A DNA stretch of 64,000 bases from Gigaspora rosea. Taxonomy: Eukaryota; Glomeromycota; Glomeromycetes; Diversisporales; Gigasporaceae. The stretch's first letter is position 1. Every line of letters starts with the position of its first letter. Made by a program: the position numbers and the translations under genes. The notes below the pieces were generated by a model. The model saw only the letters and a list, made by a program, of their open reading frames with translations. It was not told the DNA's origin and did no database searches. Below are positions 33,723-46,587 of this stretch, in pieces. The stretch spans positions 62,001 through 126,000 of the forward strand of contig QKWP01000063.1 of NCBI GenBank assembly GCA_003550325.1, written 5' to 3'.

Positions 33723-36700
33723 GTGACAGATATAGAGTTGCCAATTAGAAAACATGAAAATATCGATGTTACAATTGAAAAACTGAGAGAACACTTCCTT
33801 TTTAATAACATACCATCCTTCCTCTTTGACCAATTGGAAGATCTGCTCCAGCCCAAATTCGACTTATTTCTAAAACCAAAAAGAAAATCAAAAGGAAAAA
33901 CAAAAGACGAAGAGGTCTGGAGACCGGACGCCGACGCCCCCAACGACCTATCATTAATGAGTAAATCAAATGCTGAACCAGGCTCATCCTTGATGGACAA
34001 TAGAAAACAAACCTCCATCTGTAGACCGGAGCACACTAGTAACAAAACTGATAACACAGATTTCACTGAACCAAACGAATTTACTAATAAAAATGAACAC
34101 ACTTTCTCCTTTGAGGAAGGAATTAATATCGCAACCCATAACATTAGAGGGCTCTCTAGAGCAGAGAAATTGCAAGAATGGATCGAATTCTGCACGGAAG
34201 CAAACATACACATCATTGCTTTATCTGAAACAAAACTTACACCCAATCGGGTTAAAGGACTCACTAATCCATTGTATGGAATATATACCTCCAACTTCGA
34301 ACTATATAAAGACAATCAATGGGAATCTAGTTTGGGCACCGCTCTTATGATTTGCAACAGCTTACAGCCCTATATTCACAATATCAAAACGGTCCCTGGA
34401 ACGTTAATTATGGTGGACCTTTTCTTGCCAGATAACAACAAAACTAGAATCATATCCATATACCTCCCTTCCAACCATCCATCTTTAAACGAAAAAGCAC
34501 AAAATGAAGCAGATAGATGGATACGAGAAGCCAAAATCAGAGACTGGAAATTGTTCCTGATGGGTGACTTCAACTCTAACCAACACAGGAGCAAACCACC
34601 ACCTATCTTCAAAAACTTGAACGTTCTAGGAGCAATAAGCCTACTAGACCTTCACAGCATTACTTCGCATACATGGACTGGACCCTCCTCTCAAAGCCAA
34701 ATCGATGATATCTGGGTACTGCAAAATATGATCTTAGAAATTGAAAAACAATATTGACAAAAGCAACATATATTACGGGCAGTGATCATTGTATAATATC
34801 AACGACATGGCATACACACGCTCTGAATAAGGAAACTTATAAAAACAAAAGAAATAAAAAAAGAAAACAGAAAGTACACCATTACAACAAAATGTCCGCA
34901 GATGATTGGAACGAATTCTCAAATGAACTAGGAAAAAACTTTGCGAAGAAAAATCTAAATGACCAAATTACAAATAAGAGCGAACTAGATAGAGCCTGGA
35001 ATTTCTGGGCAATAGAGGTCAAGACAATGATTAATAGGAAAATTCCGTTCTCCTTCACCAGTCAAAAAACCTATTATGCCTTGTCCTTAAAGGCAACGAA
35101 ACTGCATGCTGCTCTGAAAAACATGAACAAAGCCTTAAGCCTACTAACCAAAGGAAACCCAGAGACTCTAGAAAAGATAAACAAGCTCCTCGAAAAATCA
35201 TCAAAGTTAACAGACTTGGAGATCGAGCCAATCAACATCGAAGACTTCTCAATTAGCAGGGACACAATAATCTCGACCCTAAAAGGTCATAAGAACACTA
35301 TATGGACCAGCCGGAACTATGAAAAACAACAAGAAGTAACTGACAAAATCAACTTCTATATCAACCGAAGATATGAAGACTTTAGAGATCACACCTGTAG
35401 AATGCTGGATAGCATTCTCCAGAGGAAGGCAGAACCCGTTCGAACTGACAAAGTTATTCTTCCAAACAAGATCCTACTGGAAAAAAATGAAATCCTACAA
35501 CATATAAGATCACACTCAAAAACCTGGACAAAGCTTAACCCGACTGATACAAACCTTGGAAATGAATGGGAAAATGAATACCTCCCTCTAAAAAATGTCC
35601 TATCTTTGATTTATTCTGGTTCAACACAGGAAATAACCATGCAAGAACTAAAAGAAACAATAGAAAACTCTCCAAAAAATAAAGCACCAGGCCCTCTGGC
35701 GATTCCTAATGAGGTGATAAAACACCTCCCAGAAAATGCCCTGCAATTTTTATTAAAAATACTTAATGGATGTTTGCAAATTGTGATGATCCCCAATCAA
35801 TGGTTAATATCTAATATATGGCTAATCCCAAAGAGAGATTGTTATAATTATGATCTAAATTACACGAGACCAATAACGTTAATTGACCACAGCAGAAAAA
35901 TATTAACAAAAATAATTAACAACAGATTGATGACCCAAATAATGCGTTACGAAGTACTGTCCCCTCTGAACTTCGCGGCCTTCCCAGGACAATCAACCTC
36001 CCAACCACTATCCAATCTCACTTACATTCTAGAAGATACCCGAACCGAGCATAAAGAAATTTGGGCACTTTCCCAGGATATGTCAAAAGCATTCGATACT
36101 GTACACGTCCCTACCTTAGGAAAAGCACTTAAAAGGATAAAGATACCGGAAAAGATAATAAATCTACTCATACACCTGCTAACCAACAGAAAAAACAGAG
36201 TAATCACAGACCTAGGTCTAACAAAACCATACGAGGTAGAAGATGGAATTGACCAAGGAGAGACGTTCTTCCCTTTCCTCTGGAAAATCTACTACACCCC
36301 CTGATTTCACAATCCAGCATTCTTTTCAAGGCTATACAGGAAGCATACCTACCAACCCACCATGTCAGATATGTATGCCAGTAATGGCTTACATGGATGA
36401 CTCACTCTGGCTAGCGCATGACAAAACTACCTTAACCAACATAATCTCGTTAGCGACCTCATTTTATAAATACAACAACATAAGAGTAAACCCATCCAAG
36501 TCATACCTCCTCACAAATACCAAAAAAGAAAAAACTCCCACAATTGAATTTGACAACTCAACAATCTATGCTTCAAAAAACGATACACCAATAAAATACC
36601 TTGGAGCCTGATTCACAGCGGGTAATTCACTACATCCGGTTCAACGCTTAATACTTGCAGAAATGCAGACAAACCTAAAAAAACTCCAACTAACAAAGAT

Positions 36701-39046
36701 AACGGAAAAGCAGGCAATATACATCATCAATAGGGTCATATTCCCTCAACTGCAGTATTGCTTGCACTCTGCATATCTAAAACCCTCACAAATTAAGAAA
36801 ATTAACAGAATATGTATTAGCATAGTCAAACAAAAAGGAGGACTTGCAAGAGGAATCCCGAACTCTTTTCTACACAATCCTGAGATCTATGGTTTGGACT
36901 ACCTACTACAAGTCCACAATAATACACTTACTTCACTTCTGACAAAAAACCTAAACCACAAAGACTTCGACAAATCCTTTTTAAAAATGAGAATACAACA
37001 ATTACAAGAAGCTGCGAACAATGAAAAATCCATACTAAGCCACATACCATTATTTCCACACAGACAAAACCTCACACATACTGCACAATCAATTGTCGCT
37101 GGTCTTTCCTTGGGTTCACCTGGGACAAACCACTCAACCAATGGCCCATACTTACTAATCGATTAAAGGGTACCTCGATCGATCAAGTTATAATGGACCA
37201 CCCCAAAAGACACTTCCTAAAAGAAAAAATGAAACGACACGGTATCTATTGTGTCGAACAACTACTAGATCTAAAGAACGAAAACTTTCTATCTTGGACA
37301 GAAATCTACCACAATATACAGAGAATTCCCAGAGGCCGCCCCCAAACTGGTTATATACAATGCAAGAAATAATGAGTGGAAATGCAAACCCCACAACTAC
37401 ACTAATTACTTTGAACCCCTTTACCTTAGCACCTTGGATCTACAAAAAGAGAAAGAACTGGTTAATAACAAAGGATGAAGAAATCGCAAAAATAACTAGT
37501 TACTCTCAGCAATACCCTAAAGCAAAACACTATAGAATCACCACAAACAACAAACTTGAGCCTTGCTCAGGTTGTGCCTTGAAAGATAAATTATTAACAG
37601 AAGAATATTGTTACTTTCTACTAAAAGATAGAGCATATAGTCTTCAAGTAGATAGTAGGCGAATAGTCCACGGAAAAATATCTGATATATACGCCATATT
37701 AAACAACAGATTTCAACTACGGAAGGGACCAGACATGGAAATTTCAATCCTCCTGCCAAGACCATTGTCAGCTTTTGTCAACCCTATGGTGGAAGTATGG
37801 GAAGCACTAATAAAAAATAATTTCAAAAGATGGAATCTCACAATACATTTATCAACAATAAAAGAAAATCATGTGATCGAATCCACAACATACCCCTCCT
37901 ACTTCGCAGCAGCAAAATTGTCAACAAAGGAAGAAATACTTGGCTGTACCAATAGGATGTGGCCATCACGCCTACACTCTTCTCTATCAATGATAACATT
38001 TCTATTTTCAACTGTGTCAAACAACACTGATATACAAATCATTACAAACCACAAACAAACAATCGAGATGCTTCAAAGAACAATCGAATTAGAACATTAC
38101 AAACTTGATCAACTAGACAAAGAAGACTATCCTAGTCTCCTCAAAATACTTAGAGGAATTATGGGGGACCGAAAAATCATTTTAAAATTTGACTCAGCGC
38201 TCAAAATACAAAAACCATCAATTGTACATAACTTGGGCATTAATCCTAAACATTTTATCTATAACGCCTTCACCATGGAACTACTAAGCACTCTGTGTAT
38301 TCCACAGACAAATCCATTTTGAAAAATACCAGCAGGATTACCAACTTACTACAATGGTACAACCAACAACAAATTCACCTATGGGAATCATACATGGGAA
38401 ATATACAGTGGGACCATGTCCTAAAATATATCTCCTTTGCTGATAAGCCAGCTGCCTTGTATATGCACTCATCTCTATCACAAATAAAGAACTTTAAAGT
38501 AAAAATGATCGCAGAGAAACTACCAACCCACTTACTTCTACACTATCGCAATCCAACCAAAAACCCAAATTATTTGTGCCCACGCTGCTATGCGGAACCG
38601 GAGGACATCGTACACATATTCTCCTGCGTATCTAATCACCTAATATGGCAGAGGGAACTACGTCGAACTTTACAGAGAGTGGCGACTGAAACAGAATTAC
38701 CACTAGAAGACCCCAATAGATTCATAAGATCCTTCACATTCTTATATATACAGAACAAAATGCCTTTTGGTTTAATCACCAACTCCACCCTTTTCCCTAC
38801 TAGCTCGAAATACAAGCAAAATAAATACACCCCCTTCTCAATCACGAAATAATAAAAACACTCCATAAAGAATATTGGATTCCATCAAGAGCCTCAAGAC
38901 ATTCCGAAGCATTCCCAAATCCACCAAAGATTGACCCACCAACTATGACAAAAACACACCCTATTAATAAAATAGTATTAGAAAACAAAATACGAAAATT
39001 CGTTCATTTAGGTTGTACATCGCTAGCTAAACTCATCACAAACTAG
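33723..39046 (+). pseudogene. ORF2 of retrotransposon copy 1: endonuclease, RT, zinc motif, broken
   Basis: 33723-34757 carries the APE-type endonuclease: THNIRG, a SETKLT block, GDFNSN and SQIDDIW. 34754-36304 has the start of the reverse transcriptase with KAPGPLAIPNEVI, PITLIDHSRK and SQDMSKAFD. 36243-37166 has the YMDD active site (MAYMDDSLW). 38295-38852 has a Cys-His motif (CPRCYAEPEDIVHIFSC). Frame changes fall near 34745, 36290, 37170, 38310 and 38850, and a Trp-position TGA occurs at 36609-36611. The natural end is the TAG at 39044-39046. It would drive target-primed reverse transcription if intact. Confidence 0.8.
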
Positions 39047-39052
39047 AGGTCT

Positions 39053-39080
39053 TCGACCAATCTAGCAAAGAATTGGTCGA
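39053..39080 (+). terminator. Conserved 3' hairpin of retrotransposon copy 1
   Basis: TCGACCAAT pairs with AATTGGTCGA across the loop CTAGCAAAG, just after the ORF2 stop. Copy 2 has the same loop and position at 54049-54076. In non-LTR elements such 3' structures can be recognised by the element's own reverse transcriptase; that role is inferred here. Confidence 0.5.
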
Positions 39081-39213
39081 GAGTAAACTAGCTCTTACCC
39101 CTATTTCCCTAGAATAGTAATTATACATTTGTAACTCTAAGTGAATAATAACTATTAATAAAAGATATAGAGAAAAGACCTCTCTTTAAAAAAAAAAAAA
39201 AAGTTTGGTATAT

Positions 39214-39420
39214 TTTCCTGGATTATCAAAAAACTTTGATATAGTATATTAAAGCATATTCTATATTTATTATTTAATAATACTATCTAATTCTTCTTTG
39301 CACTTTAAATATGTCTTTTTGTTATTTAATAATCATATGCCAGTTTTATTTTTAGGGCTTGGTTGCAATCTACGATTCAAAATGCTAAATGATTTAACCC
39401 CGAAAAGTCAGTTATTGATA
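39214..39420. other. Short AT-rich flank, no gene seen
   Basis: Unique-looking sequence between the retrotransposon and the next MITE. Confidence 0.4.
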
Positions 39421-39422
39421 TA

Positions 39423-39619
39423 CAAGTCACTCTCGTTATAATGAACTCTCGATATAGTGAAGACTAATTAAAATCTCGATATAGTGAAGATAAGCTCAAA
39501 GCCAGTTTATATAAAATTCTTTCAATATAGTGAATTTACTAATAAAACCTCGATATAATGAATTTTTTAAAAATTTTTATTAATAGAACGGATCACTTCA
39601 CTATAACGCGAGTGACTTG
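39423..39619. mobile_element. Pogo-like MITE, TIR CAAGTCACTCTCGTTATA
   Basis: Inverted ends begin CAAGTCACTCTCGTTATAAT and finish TTATAACGCGAGTGACTTG-like, with TA on each side. The interior repeats CTCGATATAGTGAA three to four times. The CTCGATATAGTGAA style is typical of pogo/Tigger ends. It lies only 38 bp from the autonomous-size pogo element at 39658, but their ends differ. Confidence 0.7.
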
Positions 39620-39655
39620 TATCAACAAATAATTACCAGATAATAATTTATGACT

Positions 39656-42600
39656 TAAGGTAAAAGGGGGTATTATGGCCAGGGGGTATTGTGGCCAATC
39701 GCTATATTTCGTGATCTGTCGATCAGAATCAGATGAATTTTATACCATTCTATTCATCGCGGTGAGACAAATCGAATGGTATAAAATTCATCTGATTCCG
39801 ACTACTGCATCATAAGATATTGTCACTTAAGCAAATCACGAAAGTTCTTAGTTAATGTTTTCAATATTAGATAAATGTAGTGTGATAAAAACAGGTTTCT
39901 GCACTAAGTTAATCGACTTTGTACATTAAAAAAGTTATCTAAACAATGAACTTTATATAATATTGTACTTCAAATAACTTATGATTAAATACATTTAAAA
40001 AAAACAAATGCATTATCATAGTAACACGTTCTTATACCTGCGGCGAAGCTACAATTTTTCTATCAAAAATCTTGCCCTCAAAAATTTTGACCACAAGTGT
40101 ATACGGGCGCAAATATAGTAAATTAGTGTTGATAGACAATGAAAAATAAAATTAAATTATAAAATACCTACTGCTATATAAAAATTTCGATCAGCCATGT
40201 GCAAACAAATTTGATGCGATAACAACAAGTAAAAAAACATGATCGAGTTATTTAAAGCTAAATTATTTAACCTTAACATTGATCTTTCTTTTTTTGAAAC
40301 TTGCATCACAATACTATTACCATTAACAAAAAAAAATTGTCACGTTATAATCACGTTTTATTACAAGTTACATTATCACGTTTTTATTACAGGTTACATC
40401 GTTGCCAAGTTTAAGGTTCCAAAAGCCTAATCGAATATTATTTGCTATTTATTTTATATTACTTAACATGCAAATTTGTGCATTTGCGTTATTTTATTTC
40501 TTTAGTAGATTACATAAAATGCTAACAGTTACTAATAATAATAGTCGAAATCAAAAAATTCTCACAGCATTTAATAAATACAAAAATTATCTACCTAATC
40601 ATAAACGTCCCAGTGTAAGCAGCGTAGCAGAAAGCTATGATATTCCTAGAACCACTCTTCACCGCGCAATAAAAATAATAGTCTTCCTAATCGTTCTGGC
40701 CCACCTACCATTCTTACTGAACACGAAGAAAACCAACTCGTTGGTTATTGCATTAATATGCAAAAACTTGGGTTTGGTTTAACACGGTCTGGTGTTAATA
40801 ACTGTGTAATGGAAATAATGAAAAAAAACAAAAGACCACATCCTTTTGGTGATAGAGAGCTGGGTAAGGATTGGTGGACCCATTTTATAAAAGCTCATCC
40901 CAAGCTTTCATTTAGTGTTCCCCAAGAGTTGTCCAAAGCTAGGGCACAAAGAACGAATGCATTTATCGTTAATAATCATTTTGAAAAGCTTAAACAAATA
41001 ATCAATGAAAATTTACTTACTCCCATGCAAATTTGGAACATGGACGAAACTGAGTTTGTTTTTGTTCCAAGTTGAAAAAGGTCATTGTGAAAAAAGGTGC
41101 ACGGCAAGTTCACAAAGTTTCTCATGGAAATTCACACAAACATATTTCCGTTGCCCCCACATTTCGGCCGCCGGGTCGTACATTTCACTTTTAATTATCT
41201 ATAAAGGCGTTCATGTAATTCCTGGCTTGTTAGATGGTGCACCCCCAGGAACTGTAATGGGGTTTACAAGTACTAGGTATATGCATGAAGACCTTTTCCA
41301 AATGTATCTTACCCATTTTAAAAACTCAATCCTGCCTATCCATCCAGTTTTACTAATGCCGATGGTCACAAAAGCCACATTAGTTATTCATGCGTTGATT
41401 TTTGTTGCAAAAATGGAATTCTTCTTTATGCCCTTCCTCCCCATACGACGCATATTTTACAGCCTTCCGAAATCCCCTTTGGCAAATTAAAAAATGAATA
41501 TGCAAAGGAATGCGATAAATATAAAAATAATGATGCCAAGGTAGTAACCAAACATACCTTTGCGAGCATTTTTGGCCTAGCTTTCCTTAAAACCTATATG
41601 GCAACAGAAATTTGTAATGCCTACAAAGGTACGGGAATATGGCCGTTCAATTCCGAGCCTATTAGTCCAGACTGTTTGGACCCTTCGTTGGCAACGGAGC
41701 GATTCGATATTGCATCTTCAGATAGTCAGCCACTTTTATTACCTTCAAATAGTCAACCTCCTATACAGCTACTTTCACAATCATCTACTCATTTACATCT
41801 TACTCATTCAAATGTTGCCCTATTAGAAAAAGAAAATGGGATTCTTTTAAATGAGAATGACTTACTTAAAAATGAAAACGAAATTTTTAAAATTCAATTT
41901 GCAGCAATGAAAGAAGAGTTAGAAACTTATAAGAATCCAGGAACATGCTCTCTTCATTCTGCTCTCAAGTACCCGATTTCTCAGGCTTCACTTGCTGAAA
42001 CCCAAAAAGTTCCTTCAAATCTACAGGAATCTGAGTCACCTCCTCTTAAAAAAAGAAAAACCCTGCCATTTTTATGACTTATTACTTCCGAAGATAGTTG
42101 GCAACAACTAAAAGAGCCGAATGAAGAGGCAGATCAAAAAATCGCAGAAGCTAACCGTAAGAAGGAATTGGCGATTCAAAAGAGAAAAGAATGGGCGCAG
42201 AAGAAACAAGAGAAAGAAGAACAACACAAGAAAAAGAAAGTAACATAACTGTAAAAAATAAGAGGTAGTAGAATTGTATTTCACGAGTTAGACTACCTTC
42301 ACTAGTAGAATTTTACAGTTTATACTGAGATCTTATTTTGTGTTAAATAAAAAAATACAAAGTATTTTGAGAATTCTACAAGGGTTACGTAAGTGGTTTG
42401 ACCCGTGAAACTTTATAAAAAAAAATTTTTTTTGAAATTGGCCACAATACCCCCTACCCCCTAAAAATCCGGTTTTTTATGTCTTTTTTTGTGTACTAAC
42501 CATTTTGTCTAAAAACGTATATGGTATAAAAATCTTTTTTGCGGTATTTTATTCTTTATTGGATATAGTTTAAATTATAATTTATTATAAAAAAAAGTCA

Positions 42601-42665
42601 TACGTTTATTAAAGAGTTTTATTAGTAGAAACTCTAACCTGGCCATAATACCCCCTTTTACCTTA
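39656..42665 (+). mobile_element. Pogo/Tigger DNA transposon, 3.0 kb, TA target duplication
   Basis: Inverted ends AGGTAAAAGGGGGTATTATG, continuing GCCAGG, lie at 39658 and, reversed, at 42663, and the element is flanked by TA. A subterminal copy GGGGGTATTGTGGCCAAT sits at about 39684-39701 and again inverted at 42436-42453, so each end holds two related words. Inside is a decayed DDE transposase with Psq-type and CENP-B-type helix-turn-helix regions. A perfect 25-bp inverted repeat lies in the 5' region at 39726-39750 and 39774-39798. Confidence 0.85.
40519..42248 (+). pseudogene. Pogo-like transposase, several frameshifts
   Basis: The likely ATG is at 40519. In order: a Psq-type HTH (QKILTAFNKYKNYLPNHK...SYDIPRTTLHRAI), a CENP-B-type HTH (GKDWWTHFIKAHPKLSF, 40758-41075), the first catalytic Asp in WNMDETEF, a DGH-type second-Asp segment around 41355, a PPHTTHILQPSE segment around 41440, and the C-terminal end with AYKGTGIWPFN (41598 on). 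Frame changes fall near 40665, 41070, 41150 and 41355. An in-frame TGA at 42075-42077 precedes a lysine-rich coiled-coil tail ending with TAA at 42246-42248. The protein would bind element ends and cut at TA sites; as written it is inactive. Confidence 0.8.
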
Positions 42666-43494
42666 TAACTTCTTTAGCAGTGTCTTGTTTCATATATATA
42701 TATATTTTATTGCGCTTTAAAATCTTTCTTACACGCATTAATTAGTAATGATAATTTTAGAAAATTTTTAACTTCATTTACTTGAAGTTAACAACTTCAA
42801 GCATAACATTAACATTTATTCACAAAAATTTAAAAATGTAATAAGCATATAATCAACTTAACCTATCACTATTATTATATGTTATACTAAATAGATTTTT
42901 TATTATATTTCTTCTTATTTTATTTTTATCAAGACACTTGAAGAACAGTTAATCCAGTGATAATTACATCACAAGAAATCATACAATAATATTATTTGTT
43001 TGTTAACATTAACATATCAGCCTAAACTATACTATTACCTACGCACTAACACTGATTTTATTTATCTTCATGAATTTACAAACCAAAAAAATAATTCTGA
43101 ATTTGTAAATAAACTAAATACATAAAATAGAAATTTAGAGTTAGAGACTTTAAAGGCTATAAAGATATATTAACTTTATTATATATAAAATTTTAGTTCC
43201 ATTATTCTTAATTAGTGCATCAAGATCGATTTAAATATTCTTTCTGAGTATTTTCGCCTTTTCCTTCTTTTACATGTATTCAAATTCTTTGTCAGGCTAA
43301 TCCAGAATATTCAAAGTTTGAACTCTTTTATTAGCCATTTCTTCTTAAAGAGTTTGTATTACTCACTAAAATAAGTGCATGCCCCTAACTTATTTAGGTG
43401 AATGCCGCAAAAATACCCTAAGTTAACTATTCTTCAAACTCTCCTATTAATGATATTTCTGTTATAAAATATGAACACTACCAAAGATAAACCT
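42666..43494. other. AT-rich intergenic stretch, no gene seen
   Basis: No ORF or repeat was recognised, apart from a short TATATATATATATA run near 42700. Confidence 0.4.
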
Positions 43495-43687
43495 GTTATC
43501 AAGCTTCTAATTATGTTTCATGTCCAGTTTGATCTCTAAGTATCATCTATAGAAAATCTATTATTGAAATTTTAATTATTTTTGTAACAAACTTGGCAAA
43601 ACATAATTAAAATTCCAATAATAGATTTTCTCTAGATAATACTTTGGGAACAAACTGAACATAAAATGTGATTGTAAGCCTGATAAC
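43495..43687. mobile_element. Foldback MITE with arms of about 90 bp
   Basis: Left GTTATCAAGCTTC...AGAAAATCTATTATTG and the reverse complement of the right arm (GTTATCAGGCTTAC...) match along nearly the whole 193-bp element. The centre is near 43590. It is non-coding, and the target duplication is unclear. Confidence 0.65.
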
Positions 43688-44520
43688 AAAATTTCTTTAA
43701 AAACAACAACATGTTAAATACTTTCTCAAGCAGGTGATGAAGTTATCCACCATACTTGCAATTGCTAGTTTAAGATTTAAAAAGGTGTCAAATTATCTGT
43801 TTTAGTACAATTGCAAAATTAACTGAGATGTCAGTGACGCAGACCTTATTATAAGGATATGCATAGGTATAAGGCGTGATAAATTAATATGTGAAAAATA
43901 ATTGAGTGATGAATTCATGCATGAATAAAAAACAAAATTCAATAAATAAGTCATGTGGATCAATTAAATTCAAGATTTTGTGGACAAATACTACCTAAAT
44001 CACCATATAAACCATACAAACATAGGCATTCACTCTTGGTACAATCAAAATAGTGATATATCGCACATGTGACAAACGCCAATGTGATAAGCTTTTAAAA
44101 TTCTTACAAATAATTACTTGATTAGTATTTTTGTATGTTAATAATTAGAGTTTTTAAATATTTAAATGAGAATTTTAGTAAATATATAGTAAAATACAAA
44201 TATTTAAAGGTATTTTGATGATAGATTCTATTCACAATTATACGTTTATGCAGATTTTCATGTATACAATATTGGGCAAAAATTGATGAATATCATGAAT
44301 TTGACTATTATTATTGCTTGATTAGCTGACTTTATACAACAAAACTAAATGACTTTATTTACAAATCTGAAGAACATATGGGATAAGGGCTTGCTACATT
44401 ATTGGCTCTAATATACATAATCACATTTTCCACCATAGCGATATGCTTTCATCACAACAGCAAACGAAATAGATACTTATGATTCCTTCATATAGAGGGA
44501 AAACCGTTGAATCTTCTTAT
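43688..44520. other. AT-rich intergenic stretch, no gene seen
   Basis: No supported ORF or structure was found. Confidence 0.4.
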
Positions 44521-44575
44521 AGCTAAAAAGAGAATCGGTAACATATTCCTGCTGGTATGAGTGAGGTTCATTCTT

Positions 44576-44940
44576 ATGGTCCTTGCACTGCAACTTGCAG
44601 CCATGGAGCCAATACAACAACTGGTCCTTGTACCGCCACTTGTAGCTGTGAAGTCAAATTCAACAACAGGTCCTTGCACTGCCACTTGCAGCCATGGAGC
44701 CAATACAACAACTGTCCTTGCACTGCCACTTGCAGCTATAAAGCCAAATACAACAACAGTTTCTTGCACTACCACTTGTAGCCGCAGATTTAACTACCTC
44801 TGGTCCTTGCACTACCACTTGCAACCATAGAGCCAAGTACACAACAGGTCCTTGCACTGCCACTTGCAGCTGTGGAGCCAACTACCTCTGGTCCTTGCAC
44901 TGCCACTTGCAACTGTGGAGCTAGGTATACATACTACAGG
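44576..44940. repeat. Minisatellite array 1, about 8 units of 45 bp
   Basis: Units begin GGTCCTTGCACTGCCACTTG and continue CAGCCATGGAGCCAA with an ACAACAACT-like end. The ~45-bp period keeps frames open on both strands, so several overlapping ORFs appear (for example 44488-44775 minus and 44561-44830 plus). None has a credible start or domain, so no gene is called. GC content is much higher than in the flanks. Confidence 0.7.
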
Positions 44941-45165
44941 TACTTGCATTGCTCTCATTATCGATCTAACAATAATCATGTGAATATTAAAATCATATAC
45001 AAATCTGAAATTACCTGTAAAAACAAGTTACAAAATCTCATGACAATAATCAAAGAATAACCATAAAAGGATACATAACAAAACCTGTACATGATCAGTC
45101 ATAAAGTCATCTGATCTCACAATAATGATCGCCCTGTCATTTTGTTAACAGGCTTTTCATAATAC
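44941..45165. repeat. Flank repeat A, duplicated at 45799-46025
   Basis: About 200 bp, from CTCATTATCGATCTAACAAT through CTGTAAAAACAAGTTACAAA to the ACAGGCTTTT region, recurs at 45799-46025 with roughly 90% identity by eye. It shows that array 1 plus its flank and array 2 plus its flank arose by a tandem segmental duplication. Confidence 0.65.
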
Positions 45166-45645
45166 TGGTCCTTGCACTGCCACTTGTAGTCGCGGAGCCA
45201 AATTTAACAACTGGTCCTTGTACTGCTACTTGCAGCTATGGAGCCAAATACAACAACTGGTCTTGCACTGCCGCTTGCAGCCGTGAATTCAACTACCTTT
45301 GGTCCTTGCACTGCCACTTGCAGTCATGGAGCCAGGTACAAAACAGGTCCTTGCACTACTACTTTCAGTTGTAGAACCAAACAAAACATTAGGTCCTTGC
45401 ACTTCTAACGCAGCCGTAGAGTCTGGCATAACAAAAACATCAGGCCCTTGCACTGCTAACGCAGCTGTAGAGCATGGCATAAAAAAAATATCAGGTCCTT
45501 GCACTGCTGACACAGCCATGGAACCTGTATATCAAAAACATCAGGTCCTTGTACTGCTAACACAGCCGTGGAGCCTGGCATATCAAAAAACATCAGGTCC
45601 TTGCACTGCTAGCACAGCCATGGAGCCTGGCATAACAACAGTTTC
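45166..45645. repeat. Minisatellite array 2, about 10 units of 45-52 bp
   Basis: The first five units are like array 1 (about 45 bp). The last five are a longer variant of about 50-52 bp, with GCTAACGCAGCCGTAGAG and GGCATAACAAAAACATCA. The change of unit type within one array points to a later local expansion of the variant. The ORF at 45299-45655 is a by-product of the repeat. Confidence 0.65.
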
Positions 45646-45798
45646 ACTTGCTTGACTTCGGGTGGGTAAGAGAGGGAGATAGAGCCAGCCTTCACAAGGC
45701 GAGCAATAGCGAAAAGAAAGATAACCTTTTTTACTGAAATTCTTGGCCTTAAAATACTCTTTCTGTATCACTGGTTCATACTTGGTTACAGTCATTAT

Positions 45799-46025
45799 CC
45801 CTTACCCTCATTGTCGATCTAACAATAATCATAACTATGTGAATATCAAAATTATATGCAAATCTGAAATTACCTGTAAAAACAAGTTACAAGATCTTAC
45901 GACAATAATCAAAGAATAACCATTAAAGGATACATAACAAAACCTGTATGTGATCAGTCATAAAGTCATCTGATCTTACAATAATAATTGCCCAGTTACT
46001 TCGTTGATAGGCTTTTTAAAAGCCA
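45799..46025. repeat. Flank repeat B, copy of 44941-45165
   Basis: Second copy of the flank sequence, ending with the GATAGGCTTTTTAAAAGCC region. Small indels and substitutions separate it from copy A. Confidence 0.65.
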
Positions 46026-46587
46026 AATTCATGATGTTCATCAATTTGCCCAATATTGGTGTTATCTGGCAATTTATGATTATGGCCTGATCATCCTCCC
46101 TCTATAATAGACTTTAGATCAAAACAAAAATAATCTAATAAAAAAAATTTTTCTTACTTTTTTAAATAAACGAAAAAAATTCTTCAGGTATTATTTTTTT
46201 TAAAAAACAACTTTCTTTCACTTTATACATATTATAAAAGATACTTCAAATTTTTTTTTAATGCCCAAATCAAGAGCTTGAATAGTAATCTCAAAACGCA
46301 TGCAATTTCATCTGGGACTGGTAAAATAAAGAAAAATGACATTTCTGAGCCAAGTTAATGAAACAGTATTGCGAAAAAAGCTGCTCCAAAGTGTTAAAAC
46401 AATAGCACAAAGGTAATTTTCTTTATTTTTTTAAAAAAATTTTATTTATTAAACATCCAATTATAATAGTTAAGAATTTTTATTTAATATCTGTTCCAGA
46501 TAATACTGGTAAATATGAAAATTGAAATTCTCAAAATAAAAAAATTTTTTGCAGGAAAACATTTAATAATTGCATGTTTTATTTTTA
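46026..46587. other. AT-rich intergenic stretch, no gene seen
   Basis: Runs of A and T; no ORF. It ends at the target duplication of the next retrotransposon. Confidence 0.4.

Larger units (their letters stand above)
31347..39213 (+). mobile_element. Non-LTR retrotransposon, copy 1, full-length and decayed
   Basis: The element runs from about 31363 to the end of an A15 run at 39202. It is bounded by a 15-bp target duplication with one mismatch (AAGTTTAGTATAT before, AAGTTTGGTATAT after). Its composition is markedly less AT-rich than the flanks. It encodes a broken ORF1 and an ORF2 with endonuclease, reverse transcriptase and zinc motif. The 3' end, CTCTCTTT before the A run, is the same as in the copy at 46603. 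The mismatch in the duplication and the larger number of frame breaks suggest it is older than that copy. Confidence 0.85.

Noticed and set aside
44488-45795. Overlapping ORFs on both strands with GPCTAT-like repeats
   Set aside because: The repeat period of about 45 bp keeps all frames open; no start context or signal supports a protein.
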